A stretch of DNA of 64,000 bases from Acinetobacter rudis (GCF_000829675.1 NZ_BBRX01000034.1:1-64000), one strand, 5' to 3'. Shown: positions 37,274 to 47,728, counted from the stretch's first letter. A program made the numbers and translations. The notes: generated by a model from the letters alone, not told the origin.

Positions 37274-38090
37274 AGCTATCTAACTGGTTAAGTTGCAAAG
37301 TATGAAATAGTTCAACACAGGGTTGAACCGTTAAATCACGTTGCTGAAATTTTTGCACGATTTTCATTGGGGTCAAAGCATTACAGAAGAATAGACTTTG
37401 TATCTGTTCAATTTCTGCAACTTCGACATGACGTAATTGGTAGTGTAACTGATGTTGCTGCATTCTCTGCAATATTTCCGCACGCATTACACCATGCACG
37501 CCATTATCGCTCAATAAAGGGCAGACCCAAACATCATTGATATAAAGAAAACAATTACTGCTCACTCCTTCAACAACGTGCTGCTTTAAATCTGTCACTA
37601 AAGCTTCAGACCACTGCTTTTGATCTGCTTCATGCTTAAATAAGACCTGTTCTAAGCAATTTAAACTTTTCACACCGACCAATTGCTGAGTTCTCAGACC
37701 CATTTGTGCTTGTAATACACCACTGTCTATATATTCAAGTGAGAAATCACGTCGTGAGCTTGGATAATAAAACAAATAAAAATCAGCTTGATGATCGGGA
37801 AAACTATAGCCACGTTGTCCTGCACCACGACTGATGAGCATTTTTAAACTGCCGTTTAACACGCCAGAACTTTGACGTAATTGCTTTAGACTTTGTTCAA
37901 TCAAGTCAAAATCTAACTGTAAACTTAAACGCTCCGCAGCACTCTTTAGCCGATCCATATGGCGCTGAGCGAGTAAAACAGTATCATTGATCACAGCAAC
38001 GGTACTAAAACAACCATCACCATAATGAAAAGCACGATCAAGCAAATCCACTGATTCCACCTGAACAGCATTTTTAAAACACACCTGCAT
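37266..38090 (-). CDS. pabC: Aminodeoxychorismate lyase
   Basis: 274 residues. A class IV PLP enzyme that releases pyruvate from 4-amino-4-deoxychorismate to give p-aminobenzoate for folate. The class IV pattern is visible: DRAFHYGDGCFSTVAV at residues 18-33, MDRLKSAAERL near 45, the PLP lysine in VGVKSLNCLEQVLFKHEA near residue 140, and EGVSSNCFLYINDVWVCP near 172. It is the first gene of a three-gene leftward unit with mltG and tmk, the arrangement typical of gammaproteobacteria. It is divergent from the sulfate-binding protein gene at 38249. Confidence 0.93.
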   Translation of the reverse strand: MQVCFKNAVQVESVDLLDRAFHYGDGCFSTVAVINDTVLLAQRHMDRLKSAAERLSLQLDFDLIEQSLKQLRQSSGVLNGSLKMLISRGAGQRGYSFPDHQADFYLFYYPSSRRDFSLEYIDSGVLQAQMGLRTQQLVGVKSLNCLEQVLFKHEADQKQWSEALVTDLKQHVVEGVSSNCFLYINDVWVCPLLSDNGVHGVMRAEILQRMQQHQLHYQLRHVEVAEIEQIQSLFFCNALTPMKIVQKFQQRDLTVQPCVELFHTLQLNQLDSYA

Positions 38091-38161
38091 TGTCCAAAAC
38101 CTCTATATCCATAATTTCAAAAACAAAAAATTTAAAACAATATCTCTTTTCGTAATATTAA

Positions 38162-38188
38162 ATTCGTTTTTTATTATTTTTTACGAAT
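38162..38188 (+). promoter_or_regulatory. Inverted repeat upstream of the sulfate-uptake block, possible CysB-type operator
   Basis: ATTCGT (38162-38167) and ACGAAT (38183-38188) are perfect inverted copies whose centres are 21 bases apart, about two helix turns. They are embedded in a T/A-rich stretch 60 bases before the binding-protein gene. A third TTCGT lies at about 38149. LysR proteins such as the CysB-type product encoded at the end of the block often bind such sites. No experimental link is known to me. Confidence 0.35.
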
Positions 38189-38248
38189 AACATCACAAGC
38201 TATCCTGCATTCATCGTTATTTAGCTCAGCAAAAATAGGAACAATTAT

Positions 38249-39259
38249 ATGAGTTTTTCAAAATTAAAACTTGGACTTATTGCTGTACTCGTCACAGCAG
38301 CAAGTGGCCAACTCTGGGCTAAAGATTTTCTGAATGTTTCATATGATCCAACACGTGAATTTTATGAAGACATTAATAAAGAATATGCAGCGTATTGGAA
38401 AAAAAGGACAGGTCAGGTGATTAACTTTAAACAATCCCATGGCGGTTCAAGTAAACAAGCTCGTGCTGTTATTGATGGCTTACAAGCAGATGTGGTCACC
38501 TTGGCATTGGCCGCTGATATTGATGCATTGGCTGAAAAAACCAATCTACTGCCTAAAGACTGGCAACAAAAATTTCCACACAACTCTACCCCGTATACGT
38601 CAACCATCGTATTTTTAGTCCGTAAAGATAACCCTAAAAATATTAAGGACTGGGGTGACCTAGTAAAACCAGGTGTTGCAATCATCACTCCAAACCCGAA
38701 AACTTCAGGTGGTGCGCGCTGGAACTACTTGGCTGCATGGGCATGGGCTAAACATACCTATGGTAGTGATGCTAAAGCACAAAACTTTGTTGCTCAGATT
38801 TATAAACAAACCAAAGTACTTGATTCAGGTGCTCGAGGTGCAACAACGACTTTTGCGGAGCGTGGTATAGGTGATGTACTGTTGGCGTGGGAAAACGAAG
38901 CATACTTAGCTGTACGTGAACAGCCTGGTAAGTTTAAAATCGTTACCCCTTCACTCTCGATTTTAGCTGAACCACCTGTAGCAATTGTTGAAAAAAATGC
39001 TGAAAAACATGGTAATCGTTATGTCGCACAAGGCTACTTAAATTTCCTCTACTCTCCACTGGGTCAGGAAATTGCAGCGAAAAACTTTTATCGCCCACGC
39101 AATGCCGCAGTCCTACAAAAATACGCACAAGTATTTAAACCATTGAAACTTGTAACGATTGACCAAGAGTTTGGCGGCTGGGCAAAAGTGCAAAAACTTC
39201 ACTTTGATAATAATGGTATTTTCGACCAAATTATCAAACAAAATACCATTAAGAATTAA
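38249..39259 (+). CDS. Sulfate ABC transporter periplasmic binding protein
   Basis: 336 residues with a signal peptide (about 1-24, [20 protein letters not shown]). It belongs to the Sbp/CysP family that captures sulfate or thiosulfate in the periplasm. Conserved segments include [23 protein letters not shown] near residue 28, [29 protein letters not shown], and [21 protein letters not shown]. The mature region continues to the C-terminal [13 protein letters not shown]. The good AGGAACA ribosome-binding site is seven bases before the ATG. It heads the block sbp-like, hydrolase, cysT, cysW, cysA, cysB-like. Sbp and CysP cannot be told apart here. Confidence 0.93.
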   Translation: MSFSKLKLGLIAVLVTAASGQLWAKDFLNVSYDPTREFYEDINKEYAAYWKKRTGQVINFKQSHGGSSKQARAVIDGLQADVVTLALAADIDALAEKTNLLPKDWQQKFPHNSTPYTSTIVFLVRKDNPKNIKDWGDLVKPGVAIITPNPKTSGGARWNYLAAWAWAKHTYGSDAKAQNFVAQIYKQTKVLDSGARGATTTFAERGIGDVLLAWENEAYLAVREQPGKFKIVTPSLSILAEPPVAIVEKNAEKHGNRYVAQGYLNFLYSPLGQEIAAKNFYRPRNAAVLQKYAQVFKPLKLVTIDQEFGGWAKVQKLHFDNNGIFDQIIKQNTIKN

Positions 39260-39297
39260 GCAACCTGTTGTGATCAACGCAATATAGAGGCATCGAC

Positions 39298-39927
39298 ATG
39301 ATTCATACGCTTATTGTTCCAGGTGTAGGTGGCAGTAATATCGACCACTGGCAGTCTTGGCTTGAACGTCAATTGAAGTCCACTTCACGTGTACAACAAG
39401 ATTGGGATCATCCTGTGCTCTCTATGTGGGTTGCCAATATGGCAGAAGCGCTTTTACAAGCACCAGACAATGTTCAAATTGTTGCACACAGTTTTGGTTG
39501 TCTAACCAGTCTCGCTACACTGGATCAGTATCCAGAGCTTTGTAATAAAGTTAAAAAATTAATCTTGGTTGCACCAGCAAACCCAGCACGTTTTTGTGCT
39601 ACAGGCTTTGCCCAACCGATAGACTCAGCATCACAAGCAACAGAAACTGAAGACAACTACCGTGATTACTTTTTGCAGTTGCAGCCTAAAGTACCTACTG
39701 AAATGATTATGAGTGAAAATGATCCATGGTTGTCTTTTGATATCGCGCAACAACTGAGTCAAGTTTGGCAAGTTCCTAGCCGTAACCTAGGACAAGTTGG
39801 GCATATCAATGTTGCTTCAGGTTTTGGTTATTTTCCTGAAATTTTTGACCATCTACTTTTGGCCAAACAACATGGGCTTGCAGTTCATGCAGAGGATTGG
39901 ATACATCGACTGAAATTTTCAATCTAG
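39298..39927 (+). CDS. RBBP9/YdeN-type alpha/beta hydrolase within the sulfate block
   Basis: 209 residues. The fold is a small alpha/beta hydrolase: IVPGVGGSNIDHWQSWLER at the N-terminus, the nucleophile elbow VAHSFGCLTSL with Ser near residue 65, the acid in MSENDPWLSFD and the catalytic His in VGHINVASGFG. The family (retinoblastoma-binding protein 9 / YdeN) has serine hydrolase activity of uncertain substrate. It has no signal peptide and is probably cytoplasmic. It sits 38 bases after the binding protein and 79 bases before cysT. A role linked to sulfur-compound use is suggested only by its position. Confidence 0.88.
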   Translation: MIHTLIVPGVGGSNIDHWQSWLERQLKSTSRVQQDWDHPVLSMWVANMAEALLQAPDNVQIVAHSFGCLTSLATLDQYPELCNKVKKLILVAPANPARFCATGFAQPIDSASQATETEDNYRDYFLQLQPKVPTEMIMSENDPWLSFDIAQQLSQVWQVPSRNLGQVGHINVASGFGYFPEIFDHLLLAKQHGLAVHAEDWIHRLKFSI

Positions 39928-40006
39928 TGCACTAGATTCGTTTTAACTAAGTAATTTTTAAAGGCTTATTGGATTCAATAAGCATTTCTCATTTTGAGGT
40001 GTCGTC

Positions 40007-40840
40007 ATGTCGCAGCGTTCCCGAGTGCTGCCAGGTTTTGGTCTTTCACTAGGCTTTACCCTAGCTTATCTGTCTTTTATTGTACTGATTCCCCTAGCTG
40101 CGGTTTTTATTAAATCGATGGGCATTGGTTGGTCCGGTTTGTGGGATATTATTACCTCTAAACGTATTTTAAACTCACTACAGCTCAGTTTTGGCGCGGC
40201 ATTAATTGCAGCACTGATCAATGTGGTCTTTGGTTTGCTTTTAGCTTGGTGCTTAGTACGCTATAACTTTCCAGGTAAGCGAGTTGTTGATGCCTTGATC
40301 GATTTACCATTTGCACTGCCAACAGCAGTTGCAGGTATTGCCCTCACTGCGCTGTATGCCCCAACTGGCTGGATCGGCCAATATTTAGAGCCACTTGGAA
40401 TTCAAGTCGCATATAGTCCTATTGGTATTACCCTAGCCTTGATTTTTATCGGGATTCCTTTTGTAGTGCGTACCGTACAACCGGTACTTAGTGATTTGGA
40501 AACTGAACTTGAAGAAGCCGCTTCAGCTTTAGGTGCTAGCAGACTACAGATCGTGACTAAGATCATATTACCCATTTTGTTGCCTGCTCTATTGACAGGT
40601 TTTGCCTTGGCCTTTGCTCGTGGAGTAGGTGAATATGGTTCCGTAATCTTTATTGCAGGTAACCAGCCTTTCAAAACAGAGATTGCACCGCTCATGATTA
40701 TTTCTCGTTTAGAAGAATATGATTTTGCAGGCGCAACAACCATTGCTGTGATGATGCTCGTCATTTCTTTCGCTATTTTGTTCTTGATTAATATCTTACA
40801 AGCTTGGGCAAGTCGCCGTACAGGGAGAACAGCACGATGA
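40007..40840 (+). CDS. cysT: Sulfate ABC transporter permease subunit CysT (CysU)
   Basis: 277 residues with about six membrane segments. It forms the sulfate channel with CysW. The conserved EAA loop that docks the ATPase is visible as [32 protein letters not shown] near residue 165, and the C-terminal [28 protein letters not shown] segment is typical of CysT. A GAGGTG ribosome-binding site precedes the ATG. Its stop overlaps the cysW start in ATGA, so translation of the two permeases is coupled. Confidence 0.96.
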   Translation: MSQRSRVLPGFGLSLGFTLAYLSFIVLIPLAAVFIKSMGIGWSGLWDIITSKRILNSLQLSFGAALIAALINVVFGLLLAWCLVRYNFPGKRVVDALIDLPFALPTAVAGIALTALYAPTGWIGQYLEPLGIQVAYSPIGITLALIFIGIPFVVRTVQPVLSDLETELEEAASALGASRLQIVTKIILPILLPALLTGFALAFARGVGEYGSVIFIAGNQPFKTEIAPLMIISRLEEYDFAGATTIAVMMLVISFAILFLINILQAWASRRTGRTAR

Positions 40841-41727
40841 GTTTCAATGCCTCTAGTAATGCTCTGGCAGAAAAGTTGCAATCTCGTGATGCAACCCGTG
40901 AACCAACATGGGTGCGTTGGACACTGATCAGCATCGCTGCAATATTTTTCCTTAGTTGCTTAATCCTGCCTTTGATTTTGGTCTTTGTTGAAGCATTTAA
41001 ACAAGGGTTGGGGGTTTATTTCCAAGCTTTGGTTCATCCTGATACATTATCTGCTGTAAAACTAACTTTAATTACAGCGGCAATTGCAGTACCTCTGAAC
41101 GTTGTGTTTGGTGTCGCTGCGGCTTGGGCTGTTGCTAAGTTTGACTTCCGTGGTAAATCTATTTTAACCACGATTATTGATATGCCTTTCTCCGTATCCC
41201 CTGTTATCGCAGGCCTGATGTTGGTGCTGATTTTCGGTACGCAAGGTTGGATGGGTGAATGGTTACTTGATCACGATATCAAAATTTTATATGCCACACC
41301 TGCAATTGTAATTGCCACAATTTTTATTACTGTTCCTTTTGTTGCACGTGAGTTAATTCCACTTATGGAAGCACAAGGTACAGAAGAAGAGGAAGCTGCT
41401 ATTGTTCTTGGTGCTTCTGGTTGGCAAACCTTTTGGAAAGTCACTCTCCCCAATATTAAATGGGGTCTGATCTATGGTGTGATTTTGTGTAATGCGCGCG
41501 CAATGGGTGAGTTTGGTGCTGTATCTGTAGTTTCAGGGCATATTCGCGGTGAAACTAACACTCTACCTTTACACGTTGAAATTCTATATAACGAATATAC
41601 TTTCAGCGCCGCATTTGCAGTGTCGTCCTTACTGGCCTTCTTGGCAATTATCACCCTCATCATCAAAACATGGGTCGAAATTCGTCAAGAAAAACAAGTT
41701 CAACATCAACAAGATTCAAGCGTATAA
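40837..41727 (+). CDS. cysW: Sulfate ABC transporter permease subunit CysW
   Basis: 296 residues from the ATG at 40837, which overlaps the cysT stop; an upstream frame from 40804 would lie inside cysT. About six membrane segments begin near residue 25 ([21 protein letters not shown]). The EAA loop is [29 protein letters not shown], followed by the family's [26 protein letters not shown] and [20 protein letters not shown]. It pairs with CysT to form the channel of the sulfate importer. It is followed 15 bases later by cysA. Confidence 0.96.
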   Translation: MSFNASSNALAEKLQSRDATREPTWVRWTLISIAAIFFLSCLILPLILVFVEAFKQGLGVYFQALVHPDTLSAVKLTLITAAIAVPLNVVFGVAAAWAVAKFDFRGKSILTTIIDMPFSVSPVIAGLMLVLIFGTQGWMGEWLLDHDIKILYATPAIVIATIFITVPFVARELIPLMEAQGTEEEEAAIVLGASGWQTFWKVTLPNIKWGLIYGVILCNARAMGEFGAVSVVSGHIRGETNTLPLHVEILYNEYTFSAAFAVSSLLAFLAIITLIIKTWVEIRQEKQVQHQQDSSV

Positions 41728-41742
41728 AACAGGAATGTCATC

Positions 41743-42807
41743 ATGAGTATTCAAGTTAAAAACATCGACAAAAGTTTTGGTGCATTCCACGCGCTGAATA
41801 ATATTTCTTTAGATTTTCCAGAAGGCCAATTGGTTGCACTACTCGGACCTTCTGGCTGTGGTAAGACTACCCTGCTACGTATTATCGCAGGTCTAGAAGC
41901 TGCCGATCAGGGACAAGTCATTTTAGAGGGGCAAGATGCCACTAATGTTCATGTGCGTGAACGTCAAGTTGGTTTCGTATTTCAACACTATGCACTATTT
42001 CGTCATATGACTGTTTTTGACAATATTGCATTTGGTCTACGTGTTCGTCCTCGTGCAACACGCCCATCTGAGGCTGAGATTAAAAAGCGTGTTGATCGTT
42101 TACTCGAATTGGTACAACTGGGTTTCTTAGCTGATCGCTATCCTGCTCAATTGTCTGGAGGCCAACGTCAACGTATTGCCCTAGCCCGCGCTTTGGCTGT
42201 AGAACCACGTGTTTTACTTCTTGATGAACCTTTTGGTGCACTTGATGCTAAAGTACGTAAAGAATTACGTCGCTGGCTACGTACTCTACATGATGAGTTA
42301 CATATCACCTCGATTTTTGTGACACACGATCAAGAAGAAGCACTTGAGGTTGCTGATCAAATTATTATTATGAATAAAGGTAATGTTGAGCAAATTGGTT
42401 CACCACGTGAAGTTTATGAACAGCCCAAAACTCCCTTTGTTTTTGACTTTTTAGGTCAGGCGAACCGATTCGATGCACAACACCATGACAATGGTATTAT
42501 CCAAGTCAATGACGACCGTTTGCATTTGCCAAATTTACAACATGGGCCAACGGGTAAAGTCATCGCCTTTGCTCGACCAGATGAACTACAGATTTTCTCA
42601 CAACCTGTTGAAAATACATTACAGGCTACATTTACCCGTGAAGTTTGGATTGCTGGAAAAATTATGGCTGAACTACAGGATCAAAATGGTCGATTAATTG
42701 AAATCGAACTCAGTGCTGAAGAGGCTAAATTGCATCAATTTAGACCAAATCAATCTGTTTGGGTCCGTCCTGTTAACCTCCATTTATTTGCACATGATCA
42801 TGCTTAG
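41743..42807 (+). CDS. cysA: Sulfate ABC transporter ATP-binding subunit CysA
   Basis: 354 residues. Walker [13 protein letters not shown] is at residues 35-46, the signature [16 protein letters not shown] near 137, Walker [17 protein letters not shown] near 158 and the switch His in [12 protein letters not shown]. The C-terminal 110 residues form the TOBE-like regulatory part ([21 protein letters not shown]). It powers sulfate/thiosulfate import with CysT and CysW at the inner membrane. The AGGAATG ribosome-binding site fits the ATG at 41743. It is last of the transporter genes, followed by a CysB-type regulator. Confidence 0.96.
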   Translation: MSIQVKNIDKSFGAFHALNNISLDFPEGQLVALLGPSGCGKTTLLRIIAGLEAADQGQVILEGQDATNVHVRERQVGFVFQHYALFRHMTVFDNIAFGLRVRPRATRPSEAEIKKRVDRLLELVQLGFLADRYPAQLSGGQRQRIALARALAVEPRVLLLDEPFGALDAKVRKELRRWLRTLHDELHITSIFVTHDQEEALEVADQIIIMNKGNVEQIGSPREVYEQPKTPFVFDFLGQANRFDAQHHDNGIIQVNDDRLHLPNLQHGPTGKVIAFARPDELQIFSQPVENTLQATFTREVWIAGKIMAELQDQNGRLIEIELSAEEAKLHQFRPNQSVWVRPVNLHLFAHDHA

Positions 42808-42856
42808 CAGATCTCAAACAGCTTCATGGATTGATCATATTTAAGGTATTACTACA

Positions 42857-43786
42857 ATGAATTTTCAACAACTTAGAATCATCCGAGAAACAGTTAGACA
42901 GAACTTTAACCTAACTGAAGCGTCAGCGGCACTCTACACCTCTCAATCAGGCGTGAGTAAGCATATCAAAGACCTTGAAGACGAATTAGGCGTACAACTT
43001 TTTGTACGTAAAGGCAAACGTTTATTGGGCCTAACTGAGCCTGGTCAAGCCCTACTCAGCATCGTGGAACGCATGCTCATCGATGCAGACAACATTAAAC
43101 GTCTTGCAGACAACTTCAATAAAGTCGATGAAGGCACATTAACAATTGCAACAACCCATACTCAAGCACGTTATGTGTTGCCTCCGATTGTCAATGCATT
43201 TAAGCAATTGTTCCCTAAGGTTCATTTGGTTCTACAACAAGCGAGTCCAGTTGAAATCACTGAATTACTGCTCTTAGGTGAAGTCGATATTGGTATTGCA
43301 ACTGAATCACTGACCAATGAAGATAATTTAGCCAGCATTCCATTTTATAATTGGAAACACTCTATTATTTTGCCGCAAGACCATCCGCTTGCTCAGCTTG
43401 AGCCTGAACAAATTACTCTGGAGAAATTGGCTGAATATCCAATTATTACCTATCACGGTGGTTTTACTGGTCGTTCAAAAATAGATTTATCTTTTGAGCA
43501 AGCCAATCTTCAAGCCAATATTGTCATGGCTGCGTTAGATGCGGATGTCATCAAAACTTATGTTGAACTGGGTATGGGCATAGGCATTGTCAATGATGTT
43601 GCTTATGACCTTGAACGAGATCATCGCTTAAAGCAAATTCCAACTGAACTTTTTGGGCTCAATACCACTTGGATCGCTGTACGTAAAGGGCATTTGTTGC
43701 GAGGTTATGGCTATGAGTTTATCTCACAATGTATTCCTCAAGCAGACATTCAATCATTGAAAAAAATGGCTTATCCTGACGAATAA
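42857..43786 (+). CDS. CysB/Cbl-type LysR regulator of sulfur assimilation
   Basis: 309 residues. The HTH (residues 1-60) reads NFQQLRIIRETVRQ, then ALYTSQSGVSKHIKDLEDELGVQLFVRKGKR; the effector domain begins TLTIATTHTQARYVLPPIVNAF. These segments match CysB and Cbl of enterobacteria closely, including FTGRSKIDLSFEQANL and ALDADVIKTYVELGMGIGIV. CysB-type proteins activate sulfate and cysteine genes when the signals N- or O-acetylserine accumulate. It ends the sulfate block and is followed by a strong terminator. CysB versus Cbl cannot be decided from position alone. Confidence 0.92.
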   Translation: MNFQQLRIIRETVRQNFNLTEASAALYTSQSGVSKHIKDLEDELGVQLFVRKGKRLLGLTEPGQALLSIVERMLIDADNIKRLADNFNKVDEGTLTIATTHTQARYVLPPIVNAFKQLFPKVHLVLQQASPVEITELLLLGEVDIGIATESLTNEDNLASIPFYNWKHSIILPQDHPLAQLEPEQITLEKLAEYPIITYHGGFTGRSKIDLSFEQANLQANIVMAALDADVIKTYVELGMGIGIVNDVAYDLERDHRLKQIPTELFGLNTTWIAVRKGHLLRGYGYEFISQCIPQADIQSLKKMAYPDE

Positions 43787-43818
43787 GTAGCTTATATTTT
43801 TTAATTATTATTAATAAT

Positions 43819-43847
43819 AAAAAAACGAGCCGAAGCTCGTTTTTTTA
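43819..43847. terminator. Bidirectional terminator after the CysB-type regulator
   Basis: AAAAAAACGAGC (43819-43830) and GCTCGTTTTTTT (43835-43846) form a 12-bp stem around CGAA. It has T-runs on both strands and can stop both the sulfate block and the leftward outer-membrane protein gene. Confidence 0.92.
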
Positions 43848-43878
43848 TGACAGCCATATTTCAACTGTCAACTTTAGA

Positions 43879-44622
43879 TTACCAATAGAAGTTAACACCA
43901 ACTTTACCTACAGGCATCCACTCATAACGGCTCTTGTCTTGGATCTTACGTTCTTCGTGAGCAAGTTCCTCTTCAAGATTATAACCAGCGTTAGAAGTAG
44001 CACCACCTGAAACAACACGTAGGCTAGCTTTTGGGTTACCAGTATAATAAGCACCAACTTCACCAAAAACACCCCAATTTTTATTAAATTTAGGTGCGAT
44101 ACCTAAGCCAACATATGGCGCGATATCATTGTCATATTTCATCGAACCTGCAATGTGAGCACCATCAGCCGTTGATTGGAAGTCTTTACCATTCACGCTA
44201 AAGTTACGGCTTGAGCCTACACGTCGGTCTAGATCATAATCATTGTCGATATAGCCAATACCTGCCGCAACATAGAAGCTGTTTGCGAATGTATTATCAC
44301 TCGCACCCCATGGACGAATTTCAGCATTTAAATAAGCTGTTTTATTGTCCATGTCCATATCGTACTTAGAGCCATTGACTTTTAAGTCATCAGACCAAGA
44401 GATATCACCACCATTGTAACCTAGAGCTAGACCTACATATGGATTGATACTCCAGAGTATTGCACCACCATAACCCGTAGTACCCACTTCTGCACGTACT
44501 CCAGATGGAATTAATTGATTCTTGTCAAAAGTGCTGCCGCTTTGAATCACACCTGAATCAGCCATGGTTAAACTTGAAACGGTTAATGCTGCAACAGCTG
44601 CTGTGTATTTCACAATCTTCAT
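43879..44622 (-). CDS. Outer-membrane beta-barrel protein of unknown function
   Basis: 247 residues from the ATG at 44622 (MKIVKYTAAVAALTVSSLTMADS), chosen because the AAAGGAAA ribosome-binding site is seven bases before it; the ATG two codons upstream is too close. A signal peptide of about 21 residues is followed by alternating polar/apolar segments rich in Gly and aromatic residues (NPYVGLALGYNGGDISW, PWGASDNTF, FYVAAGIGYIDNDYDL, KNWGVFGEVGAYYTG). It ends in an aromatic residue (VGVNFYW), a typical sign for BAM-dependent barrels. About eight to ten strands are plausible. It resembles an Acinetobacter Omp25-like protein in my recollection, but I would not rely on that. Confidence 0.82.
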   Translation of the reverse strand: MKIVKYTAAVAALTVSSLTMADSGVIQSGSTFDKNQLIPSGVRAEVGTTGYGGAILWSINPYVGLALGYNGGDISWSDDLKVNGSKYDMDMDNKTAYLNAEIRPWGASDNTFANSFYVAAGIGYIDNDYDLDRRVGSSRNFSVNGKDFQSTADGAHIAGSMKYDNDIAPYVGLGIAPKFNKNWGVFGEVGAYYTGNPKASLRVVSGGATSNAGYNLEEELAHEERKIQDKSRYEWMPVGKVGVNFYW

Positions 44623-44937
44623 ATACATTTCCTTTAAGAAACTTTGGTTAATTGATTGATCTTGTAGTAATTGCGTTTTTCTTAACTTGCTAAATAATAT
44701 ACGACTAATAATTACTATTTAATAAAAAAATTGATTTTTTTTGTTATTTTTTGATACATTTAAATTTAAATCTATGTTTTATATCACTCAATTTTTTAAG
44801 ATACCTTCACTATACACTTTCTAGTTTTTAAATCCATACTGATTTTTCCTTATTACTTCATTAGAGTAGGCTAAATTTTAGCGCCCAATGCTACAATATA
44901 GTGTAAAATCCTTGAAATTTTATTGGGAAGGAAGATT

Positions 44938-45759
44938 ATGTCGCAGCTTTCAACAATCATTGAACAAGCTTTTGAAAATCGTGCAAATTTTTCAGCAACG
45001 GACTGCCCTGCTGAAATTCGTCAAGCGGTAGAACAAGCAATCGATGGTCTTGATAATGGTAGCTTACGTGTTGCCGAAAAAATTAATGGTGAATGGGTTG
45101 TTCATCAATGGTTGAAAAAAGCGGTTTTGCTTTCTTTCAAACTTAATGATAACCAACCAATCGAAGCTGGCCAGCTTGGTTTCTATGATAAAGTAGACAC
45201 TAAATTTGCAGGCTGGACTGAAGAACAATTTAAAGCTGCTGGCGTTCGTGTAGTACCACCTGCTGTTGCTCGTAAAGGCAGCTTCCAAGCGAAAAATGTT
45301 GTACTCATGCCATCTTATGTCAACATTGGCGCTTATGTAGATGAAGGTACAATGGTTGACACTTGGGCAACTGTTGGTTCATGTGCACAAATCGGTAAAA
45401 ATGTACATTTATCAGGTGGTGTTGGTATTGGTGGTGTACTTGAGCCTTTACAAGCAAACCCGACAATCATTGAAGACAACTGCTTTATCGGCGCTCGTTC
45501 TGAAATCGTTGAAGGCGTTATCGTTGAAGAAGGCGCTGTAATTTCAATGGGCGTATACATTGGCCAATCAACACGTATCTATGATCGTGAAACTGGCGAA
45601 ATCCATTATGGTCGTGTACCTGCAGGTTCTGTTGTAGTACCTGGTAGCCTACCGTCTAAAGATGGTAAATACAGCTTATATGCAGCAATCATTGTGAAAA
45701 AAGTAGATGCACAAACTCGTGCTAAAACAAGTTTGAACGATCTACTTCGCGAAGACTAA
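44938..45759 (+). CDS. dapD: 2,3,4,5-tetrahydropyridine-2,6-dicarboxylate N-succinyltransferase
   Basis: 273 residues from the ATG at 44938 with an AAGGAAG ribosome-binding site (a start at 44923 adds five residues without support). It succinylates tetrahydrodipicolinate in the lysine and diaminopimelate pathway. The C-terminal left-handed beta-helix is obvious: [39 protein letters not shown], then [35 protein letters not shown]. The N-terminal helical part includes [24 protein letters not shown]. It appears to be monocistronic, with a strong terminator after it. DapD is essential for peptidoglycan in most Gram-negatives. Confidence 0.97.
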   Translation: MSQLSTIIEQAFENRANFSATDCPAEIRQAVEQAIDGLDNGSLRVAEKINGEWVVHQWLKKAVLLSFKLNDNQPIEAGQLGFYDKVDTKFAGWTEEQFKAAGVRVVPPAVARKGSFQAKNVVLMPSYVNIGAYVDEGTMVDTWATVGSCAQIGKNVHLSGGVGIGGVLEPLQANPTIIEDNCFIGARSEIVEGVIVEEGAVISMGVYIGQSTRIYDRETGEIHYGRVPAGSVVVPGSLPSKDGKYSLYAAIIVKKVDAQTRAKTSLNDLLRED

Positions 45760-45774
45760 TCTTCTGTTCACAAG

Positions 45775-45809
45775 TCTCTACGATCGTCGCAGATCGTAGA
45801 GATTTTTTA
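45775..45809 (+). terminator. Terminator after dapD
   Basis: TCTCTACGATC (45775-45785) pairs perfectly with GATCGTAGAGA (45792-45802) around a six-base loop, followed by six T. Confidence 0.92.
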
Positions 45810-45835
45810 TTTTCTACTCTATGGTCAAAGGTGTT

Positions 45836-46546
45836 ATGCAAACGCTTCGTTCAACCGCAATCCCCGTTTCCGATCCATCTGCGGGATTACGCATTACTGA
45901 GATTTTTTACTCTTTGCAAGGTGAAGCCAATGCAGCTGGACTTCCAACGGTATTTATCCGTTTAACAGGATGTCCACTACGTTGTACATATTGCGATACC
46001 ACATATTCATTTGAAGGTGGTGAGCGTCGTTCACTCGATGAAATTATCTCAACAACGATGGCATTTAAAACACCGTATATTTGTGTGACCGGTGGTGAAC
46101 CTCTAGCGCAGCCTAACGTACACCCATTAATGACTCGTCTTGCTGATCTTGGCTGTGAAGTGTCCTTGGAAACCAGTGGTGCTTTAGATGTGGCTAAGGT
46201 TGATCAACGTGTTTCTAAAGTGCTTGATTTAAAAACACCGACTTCAGGTGAACAGCAACGTAACTTACTCAGTAATTTTGAGCATTTGACCCAACATGAT
46301 CAAATTAAGTTTGTGATTTGTAACAGAGAAGATTACCTTTGGGCTAAAACACAGCTTGAACAATACAAATTACAAGACAAAGTAAGCACCATCTGGTTTT
46401 CACCTGCCTTTGCCATTGAAAAAGGTGCGATCCGCTTACCTGAACTTGCTCGTGATTTGGCTCAGTGGATTTTAGATGACCATTTACCCGTTCGTTTCCA
46501 ATTACAATTACATAAATTACTTTGGAATGATGAAACGGGGCGTTAA
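45836..46546 (+). CDS. queE: 7-carboxy-7-deazaguanine synthase QueE
   Basis: 236 residues from the ATG at 45836, which fits an AAAGGTG ribosome-binding site; the GTG/ATG upstream at 45821 is less likely. A radical-SAM enzyme that ring-contracts 6-carboxytetrahydropterin toward queuosine. The cluster motif is [11 protein letters not shown] (C-x3-C-x2-C) near residue 45, and SAM-binding [10 protein letters not shown] is near 88. The QueE fold is otherwise short, lacking part of the barrel, as in this family. It is followed by queC, the next pathway step. Queuosine is placed at tRNA position 34. Confidence 0.95.
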   Translation: MQTLRSTAIPVSDPSAGLRITEIFYSLQGEANAAGLPTVFIRLTGCPLRCTYCDTTYSFEGGERRSLDEIISTTMAFKTPYICVTGGEPLAQPNVHPLMTRLADLGCEVSLETSGALDVAKVDQRVSKVLDLKTPTSGEQQRNLLSNFEHLTQHDQIKFVICNREDYLWAKTQLEQYKLQDKVSTIWFSPAFAIEKGAIRLPELARDLAQWILDDHLPVRFQLQLHKLLWNDETGR

Positions 46547-46587
46547 GCTTTAACGTTCTATACTTTTGCAACATGTGGAGAATACTC

Positions 46588-47259
46588 ATGCGCCCTCGTG
46601 CCATTGTTTTGTTATCTGGCGGCTTAGACTCAACTACTTGTTTAGCTTGGGCACAGGCACGCTATGAATGTATTGCGATCAGCTTTATGTATGGTCAACG
46701 TTCAAATACTGAACTTGATGCAGCTAAAGCGCTTACCAAAGCAGCAGGTGTTGAACATCGTGTAATCAACATCGATTTAGGTCAGCTAGGGGGTTCTGCA
46801 CTCACTGATCACTCAATTGATGTTCCTGTTCAAGAACAAGAAGGTATTCCTGTTACCTATGTGCCTGCACGCAATACTATTTTCCTCTCCTATGCCCTTG
46901 CAGCAGCCGAAGTGTATCAAGCAGATGCCATTGTCATTGGGATTAATGCGGTAGATTACTCAGGCTATCCGGATTGCCGTCCTGAGTTTATTGAGGCATT
47001 TGCACAACTGGCAGCACTGGCAACCAAAGCAGGTGTTGAAGGAAAACCTTTGAAAATTGAAACACCTTTGTTACATTTATCCAAAGCAGCAATCATTGGC
47101 CTAGGTCTAGAACATGGCGTAGACTACGCTCAGACAGTATCTTGTTATCAGGCAGATAATCAAGGACGTGCTTGCGGACAATGTGATAGCTGCCGTTTAA
47201 GAAAACAGGGTTTCATCGATGCAGGGGTAACGGATCCCACACGCTATATCCCCCAATAA
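46588..47259 (+). CDS. queC: 7-cyano-7-deazaguanine synthase QueC
   Basis: 223 residues from the ATG at 46588 with a GGAGA ribosome-binding site. An ATP-dependent enzyme that converts 7-carboxy-7-deazaguanine to preQ0. The PP-loop motif is [18 protein letters not shown] at residues 4-21. A zinc site near the C-terminus is formed by the cysteines of [21 protein letters not shown]. The middle part has [20 protein letters not shown] and [21 protein letters not shown], both conserved. It sits 41 bases after queE, so the two pathway steps are probably co-expressed. Confidence 0.96.
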   Translation: MRPRAIVLLSGGLDSTTCLAWAQARYECIAISFMYGQRSNTELDAAKALTKAAGVEHRVINIDLGQLGGSALTDHSIDVPVQEQEGIPVTYVPARNTIFLSYALAAAEVYQADAIVIGINAVDYSGYPDCRPEFIEAFAQLAALATKAGVEGKPLKIETPLLHLSKAAIIGLGLEHGVDYAQTVSCYQADNQGRACGQCDSCRLRKQGFIDAGVTDPTRYIPQ

Positions 47260-47273
47260 TTAGGTAGATTTAT

Positions 47274-47678
47274 ATGAATATTTTAACAACTCGCGTACTA
47301 ACTTCAGCTTTATTTGCCGTATCTGCAGGAGTTGCTTCAACTGCCTTTGCTGCGGAAGCTGATTTACAACAAGCCTATAAAAGCACCGATGTAAAATCTG
47401 CATTAATCAATGTATGTAAAACAGAAACCAGCAAAGGCGGTAAATTGACTGCTGCTGAAGTTGCAAAATACTGTGGCTGTGCGATTGAATCTGATGGTAA
47501 ATTGACAAATGCACAAAAATGGCAAATTCAAAGTACGATCAACCAAAAGAAAAGTCCATCTACTTTAGCTTTTGTTCAACAACAGAACCAAGCGCTTAAA
47601 ACTTGTTTCGGTCCTCAGTTAACGACTAAATTGCAAACGCTAACTGAAGCTGCAATGAAAGCTGCACAAGCAAAATAA
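47274..47678 (+). CDS. Small secreted protein with four cysteines, unknown function
   Basis: 134 residues. A clear signal peptide (about 1-26, TSALFAVSAGVASTAFAAE) predicts export to the periplasm. The mature protein is helical and Lys/Gln-rich, with cysteines in INVCKTE, KYCGCAIE and LKTCFGP; the four could form two disulfides. I do not recognise a family. It starts 14 bases after queC in the same direction and may share its transcript, but a link to queuosine is unlikely. A strong terminator follows it. Confidence 0.78.
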   Translation: MNILTTRVLTSALFAVSAGVASTAFAAEADLQQAYKSTDVKSALINVCKTETSKGGKLTAAEVAKYCGCAIESDGKLTNAQKWQIQSTINQKKSPSTLAFVQQQNQALKTCFGPQLTTKLQTLTEAAMKAAQAK

Positions 47679-47728
47679 TACAACTGACAACTTCATGTAT
47701 ATTATTTAACATGTTGTTTAAGTGAAGT

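Noticed and set aside
40402..40881. A 159-codon leftward frame in cysT/cysW
   Set aside because: It is antisense to two well-conserved permease genes.
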